From positions 1-19,034 of the forward strand of contig JAYENB010000098.1 of the NCBI GenBank assembly GCA_034721855.1: 19,034 bases of DNA, given 5' to 3'. The translations under genes and the position numbers were made by a program. Source of the stretch: JAQIBY01 sp034721855 (GTDB lineage Bacteria > Bacteroidota > Bacteroidia > Bacteroidales > ML635J-15). A model generated the notes under the pieces. It worked only from the letters and a program-made list of their open reading frames with translations. It had not been told where the DNA came from and did not search any database. Of this stretch, positions 16,892 to 19,034 are shown in pieces. Positions within the stretch are counted from its first letter, which is position 1. Every line of letters begins with the position of its first letter.

Positions 16892-17683
16892 ATGAATCTA
16901 AGGCTTTTATGCACCCAGGTAATACAAATTGCTGTAAAAACAGGGAAATACATCAAACAGCAACAACATAAAATCACGCTGGACAAAATTGAAAAGAAAG
17001 GATTGAATGATTTTGTTACATCCATGGACAAAGAATCTGAAAAAAGGCTGATTAATTTCATTACTCCCCTGATAAACGGCGCATCTTTTATCGTAGAAGA
17101 GAAAACCGTAAAAGCCGAAGAAGCCGAATATGTCTGGATAATTGACCCCCTTGACGGGACGACAAATTATATACACGGTATTTCTCCGTATGCCATTTCC
17201 ATTGCCCTGCAACACAATGGAAAAACCATCATGGGTATCGTTTATGAAGTGAGCCTGGATGAAATATTTTATGCCTATGAAGGTCTGGATGGCGCGTATC
17301 TAAACAACAGGCATATCCATGTCACCGAATCATCAGAACATAAAGAAGCACTGATTGCTGTTGGATTCCCTTACAATGATTTTAAACAACTGGATGCATA
17401 CATGGAAAGCATGAATTTTTTCATACACAATACCCAGGGCATCAGGCGCCTTGGAAGTGCAGCCACTGACCTGGTTTATACGGCTTGTAGCAGGTTTGAA
17501 GCTTTTTACGAATACAGCCTCGAGCCCTGGGATGTAGCTGCCGGTGCTTATATAGTGCAAAAGGCCGGCGGTAAAGTCAGTGATTTCAAAGGCGGAAATA
17601 ATTATTTATTCGGTGGTGAAATCATTGCGGCTAACAACAATTATTTTGATAAATTTCTAAGTGTCATCAAAGAAAATATGTAA
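16892..17683 (+). CDS. inositol-monophosphatase family phosphatase (SuhB/CysQ-like)
   Basis: A 263-residue Mg-dependent phosphatase of the IMPase/FBPase fold. Metal ligands are readable: Glu69/Glu70 in FIVEEKT, Asp85 and Asp88 in WIIDPLDGTTNYIHG, and Asp214 in EPWDVAAGAYIVQKAGG. Family members remove phosphate from inositol-1-phosphate, from PAP/PAPS (CysQ) or from other small sugar phosphates. The sequence looks closer to the IMPase/SuhB type than to CysQ, but the substrate is not certain. It is the last gene of the co-directional run that starts at 7428, and no strong intrinsic terminator is visible after its stop. Confidence 0.88.
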   Translation: MNLRLLCTQVIQIAVKTGKYIKQQQHKITLDKIEKKGLNDFVTSMDKESEKRLINFITPLINGASFIVEEKTVKAEEAEYVWIIDPLDGTTNYIHGISPYAISIALQHNGKTIMGIVYEVSLDEIFYAYEGLDGAYLNNRHIHVTESSEHKEALIAVGFPYNDFKQLDAYMESMNFFIHNTQGIRRLGSAATDLVYTACSRFEAFYEYSLEPWDVAAGAYIVQKAGGKVSDFKGGNNYLFGGEIIAANNNYFDKFLSVIKENM

Positions 17684-17711
17684 CTGTTCACATTTTAAAA
17701 TTAAATAACTG

Positions 17712-17749
17712 TTAATTGACCTAATTTCTAATTGCTCTAATTAATCTAA
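17712..17749 (+). repeat. left arm of imperfect inverted repeat
   Basis: An AT-rich arm built from CTAATTnnn-like units. Bases 17723-17749 match the reverse complement of 17924-17950 at 23 of 27 positions, with the first 12 (AATTTCTAATTG) identical. A second overlapping match is exact over 14 bases: TAATTGACCTAATT at 17713-17726 against AATTAGGTCAATTA at 17931-17944. The two arms flank the gene remnant at 17778-17885. Confidence 0.55.
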
Positions 17750-17777
17750 AAAATGACCAATAAAACTAATTATTAGA

Positions 17778-17885
17778 ATGATTGCAGTTGCTGTTCCGGA
17801 ATTAAAAGATGAAGCAAAACCATTGTGGCAAGAAGCAAAAGAATTGAATTTGATTTTTAACTCTATTTATAAAAAAGTAAGTTAA
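17778..17885 (+). pseudogene. probable 3' remnant of a four-helix-bundle (S23/TIGR02436-type) protein gene
   Basis: A 35-codon frame beginning at ATG 17778. Its end, KPLWQEAKELNLIFNSIYKKVS, is cut here into PLWQEAKEL and NLIFNSIYKKVS. It resembles the C-terminal helix of short four-helix-bundle proteins, which typically end with an EaxELxxIFxSIxKK pattern. The intact family is about 115-130 residues, so roughly 90 residues are missing. The frame is closed by TGA at 17754-17756. The match is by pattern memory over a short stretch, so confidence is modest. If right, the gene decayed in place between the flanking repeat arms. Confidence 0.4.
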
Positions 17886-17913
17886 CATTTTACACATTGG
17901 GATTTGGGTATTG

Positions 17914-17950
17914 ATTAGGTCAATTAGGTCAATTAGGTCAATTAGAAATT
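17914..17950 (+). repeat. three tandem 9-bp units (ATTAGGTCA), right arm of inverted repeat
   Basis: ATTAGGTCA occurs three times head to tail at 17914-17922, 17923-17931 and 17932-17940. It is followed by the partial unit ATTAG and then AAATT. The end of the block (17924-17950) is the inverted partner of 17723-17749. A 9-bp unit with no spacers rules out a CRISPR array. Confidence 0.85.
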
Positions 17951-18036
17951 ATAAAAATGTATAAACTAAGAAATTGATGTTAAATAAATATACTGTGAAG
18001 GTTACAAAAAAAGAAAGTATGGGACACCCGAAATCA

Positions 18037-18060
18037 AACAAGAGGTTGCAACCTCTTGTT
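18037..18060. repeat. perfect 24-base palindrome (REP-like)
   Basis: AACAAGAGGTTG is followed directly by its reverse complement. With a one-base bulge the pairing extends three more pairs (ATC/GAT) on each side, making a stem of about 15 pairs. No T-run follows, so a simple intrinsic terminator is unlikely. GAGGTTGCAACCTC-type palindromes recall REP elements tied to IS200-like (RAYT) transposases, though no transposase is in this window. That link is an inference. Confidence 0.8.
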
Positions 18061-18155
18061 GATTCCGCTGTTCTTTCTCCGATTTGCGGTAAGCAGTTGC
18101 TGTTGTTGATACTCATTTATTTTTTTAATATTCACACTGGTTAGTTACAATTGAT

Positions 18156-18163
18156 TACCTTTG
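18156..18163 (+). promoter_or_regulatory. -7 promoter box (TACCTTTG) for the NUDIX gene
   Basis: TACCTTTG is a full match to TAnnTTTG. It ends 24 bases before ATG 18188 in the only sequence available for a promoter of this stand-alone gene. A clear -33 TTTG is not seen. Confidence 0.45.
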
Positions 18164-18187
18164 TCACATTGATTCCTATGATCATTT

Positions 18188-18808
18188 ATGGCTGTTTACA
18201 ACAAATACATAGACACCATCAAAGCGTGCATGAATGGAGATTTGCCGGGCTGGACCGAACAAAAAAAGTACCTACCGCACACTACCATTCCCGGCGTTAG
18301 CTACACTTCAAATAATAAACTAAGAAAAGGCGCAGTATTGGCTTGCCTTTACGAGGATAGCGGTACTTTAATGACCATCCTCATCGAACGTACACAGGAT
18401 ACCAGCCCGCATTCAGGACAAATTGCTTTTCCCGGTGGCAAGTACGAAAATCAAGACAAAACCCAAATAGAAACCGCTATAAGAGAAGCCGAAGAAGAAA
18501 TCGGGATCAACAAACATGATGTTGAAATCATCGGCAGCCTGAGTTCCGTAGATATTCCTGTCAGTGGATTCACTGTTTTGCCTGTAATCGGATATTATGA
18601 TGGCATTCCACAACTACATCCAAATCCCCACGAAGTCAATTCCATCATACAAACCCCGCTCATCCCACTAATAAAAAGCCTTGAAACAAGGGTAATCACC
18701 GTCCGTCAACACAAAGTAAAAACCCCCGTATTTTCAAGTAACGGACACATTATCTGGGGAGCCACAGCCATGGTTTTGGGCGAATTAAAGGCCATTCTGA
18801 ACGCATAA
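18188..18808 (+). CDS. NUDIX hydrolase, CoA pyrophosphatase type (NudL/YeaB-like)
   Basis: A 206-residue hydrolase expected to split coenzyme A or its oxidised form into 3',5'-ADP and phosphopantetheine. The NUDIX box runs from Gly84 to about Ile107, with the catalytic REAEEEIG at 99-106. The segment just before it, LIERTQDTSPHSGQIAFPGG, has the (R..)HxGQxxFPGG pattern of CoA-pyrophosphatase members, and FPGG joins the box. GFTVLPVIGYYDG after the box and HIIWGATAMVLGEL near the end also fit this subgroup. The length is normal. ATG 18188 is the natural start, with a -7 box just upstream. The gene stands alone and is convergent with the minus-strand gene that ends at 18898. Confidence 0.88.
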   Translation: MAVYNKYIDTIKACMNGDLPGWTEQKKYLPHTTIPGVSYTSNNKLRKGAVLACLYEDSGTLMTILIERTQDTSPHSGQIAFPGGKYENQDKTQIETAIREAEEEIGINKHDVEIIGSLSSVDIPVSGFTVLPVIGYYDGIPQLHPNPHEVNSIIQTPLIPLIKSLETRVITVRQHKVKTPVFSSNGHIIWGATAMVLGELKAILNA

Positions 18809-18839
18809 TATACTTTTGGCGGAAAACTTGTTCCAGACA

Positions 18840-18856
18840 GCCTTCCGCAGGCAGGC
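18840..18856. terminator. weak stem-loop between convergent genes
   Basis: GCCTTCC, loop GCA, GGCAGGC forms a stem with six of seven pairs in the 89-base gap between the convergent NUDIX and outer-membrane-protein genes. The position suits a two-way terminator. No T-run follows closely on either strand, so it could be a short GC-rich repeat instead. Confidence 0.25.
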
Positions 18857-18897
18857 AGGGCCAGTTGCCGGTTTCAATATTGTACTTTTTCCTAGTA

Positions 18898-19034
18898 TTA
18901 ATCATTGTCAGCATCCTTATTTTCACCTGTATCCCCAAAAGTATATCTCAACCCTATCCGGGCATTATAGCCGCTGTAGGGGATTTTGTAAAAAGGGATC
19001 TTATGTGGTTCAATATCAGAGGGAACTTCTTTGG
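18898..19034 (-). CDS. probable outer-membrane beta-barrel protein, C-terminal end (5' part outside window)
   Basis: On the minus strand a frame is open from the window edge to TAA at 18900-18898. It gives 44 residues that include HKIPFYKIPYSGYNARIGLRYTF, quoted here as HKIPFYKIPYSG and YNARIGLRYTFGDTG, and an acidic tail ENKDADND. Alternating residues ending in GLRYTFGD are typical of a last beta-strand of Bacteroidota outer-membrane proteins. The short charged tail after the strand is unusual but seen in some. The family cannot be named from so little. It runs towards the NUDIX gene. Confidence 0.5.
   Translation of the reverse strand, partial: KEVPSDIEPHKIPFYKIPYSGYNARIGLRYTFGDTGENKDADND

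Larger units (their letters stand above)
17684..18187 (+). other. 504-base gene-poor region with repeats and gene remnant
   Basis: This stretch between the IMPase-family gene and the NUDIX gene has no intact gene. In order it holds an AT-rich repeat arm (17712-17749), a probable four-helix-bundle gene remnant (17778-17885), a 9-bp tandem repeat forming the opposite arm (17914-17950), a perfect palindrome (18037-18060) and a -7 promoter box (18156-18163). A 41-codon frame at 18019-18144 crosses the palindrome and has no recognisable content. The region looks like the scar of one or more small mobile or repeat elements (inference). Confidence 0.6.

Noticed and set aside
17914..17950. Possible CRISPR array
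   Set aside because: The unit is only 9 bases, copies are contiguous and there are no spacers or cas genes.
18019..18144. 41-codon frame beginning MGHPKSNKRLQPL
   Set aside because: It reads through the palindrome, has no recognisable domain and no promoter box or ribosome site ahead of it; more likely chance coding over a repeat.

Overview
The window comes from a Bacteroidota (Bacteroidetes) chromosome. Three things point there: secreted proteins that end in type IX secretion (T9SS) sorting domains (the CDS at 1-777 and the CDS at 1749-4253), TAnnTTTG-type -7 promoter boxes close ahead of several genes, and few clear Shine-Dalgarno sites. The DNA is moderately AT-rich. No rRNA, tRNA, CRISPR array, transposase or phage gene was seen.

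Layout. 1-4253: the C-terminal part of a T9SS-secreted protein, then ispE (isoprenoid precursor synthesis), then a complete secreted S1-type (lysyl-endopeptidase-like) protease with PKD and T9SS domains. 4300-7373: an asparagine-synthase-type amidotransferase overlapped by a GT4 glycosyltransferase. 7428-12740: an export and assembly set for a surface polysaccharide: Wza-like outer-membrane export lipoprotein, Wzc-like chain-length/tyrosine-kinase protein, WecA/MraY-type sugar-phosphate transferase, and a membrane-anchored lytic transglycosylase. 12741-17683: uvrA, mtaB and an inositol-monophosphatase-family gene, following with almost no spacing. All genes from 7428 to 17683 are co-directional, with gaps of 0-18 bases or short overlaps, so they may form one long transcription unit. 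17684-18187: a 504-base region without an intact gene. It holds a likely remnant of a four-helix-bundle protein gene between related inverted repeats, a 9-bp tandem repeat and a perfect 24-base palindrome. 18188-18808: a NUDIX hydrolase of the CoA-pyrophosphatase type. 18898-19034 (minus strand): the C-terminal end of a probable outer-membrane beta-barrel protein, convergent with the NUDIX gene.

How the genes fit together. asnB, GT4, wza, wzc and the WecA-like gene look like part of a Wzy-type exopolysaccharide or capsule pathway: lipid-linked initiation, sugar addition, possible amidation, copolymerase/kinase control and outer-membrane export. No flippase (Wzx) or polymerase (Wzy) is in the window. 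The lytic transglycosylase may open peptidoglycan for the export machine (inference).

The strongest anomaly is uvrA. Clear UvrA coding sequence, including the first Walker A motif, begins right after the mltD-like stop codon and in the same frame, but no ATG, GTG or TTG start exists in that frame until 12963, well inside the conserved domain. The second point of interest is the repeat-rich island at 17684-18187.
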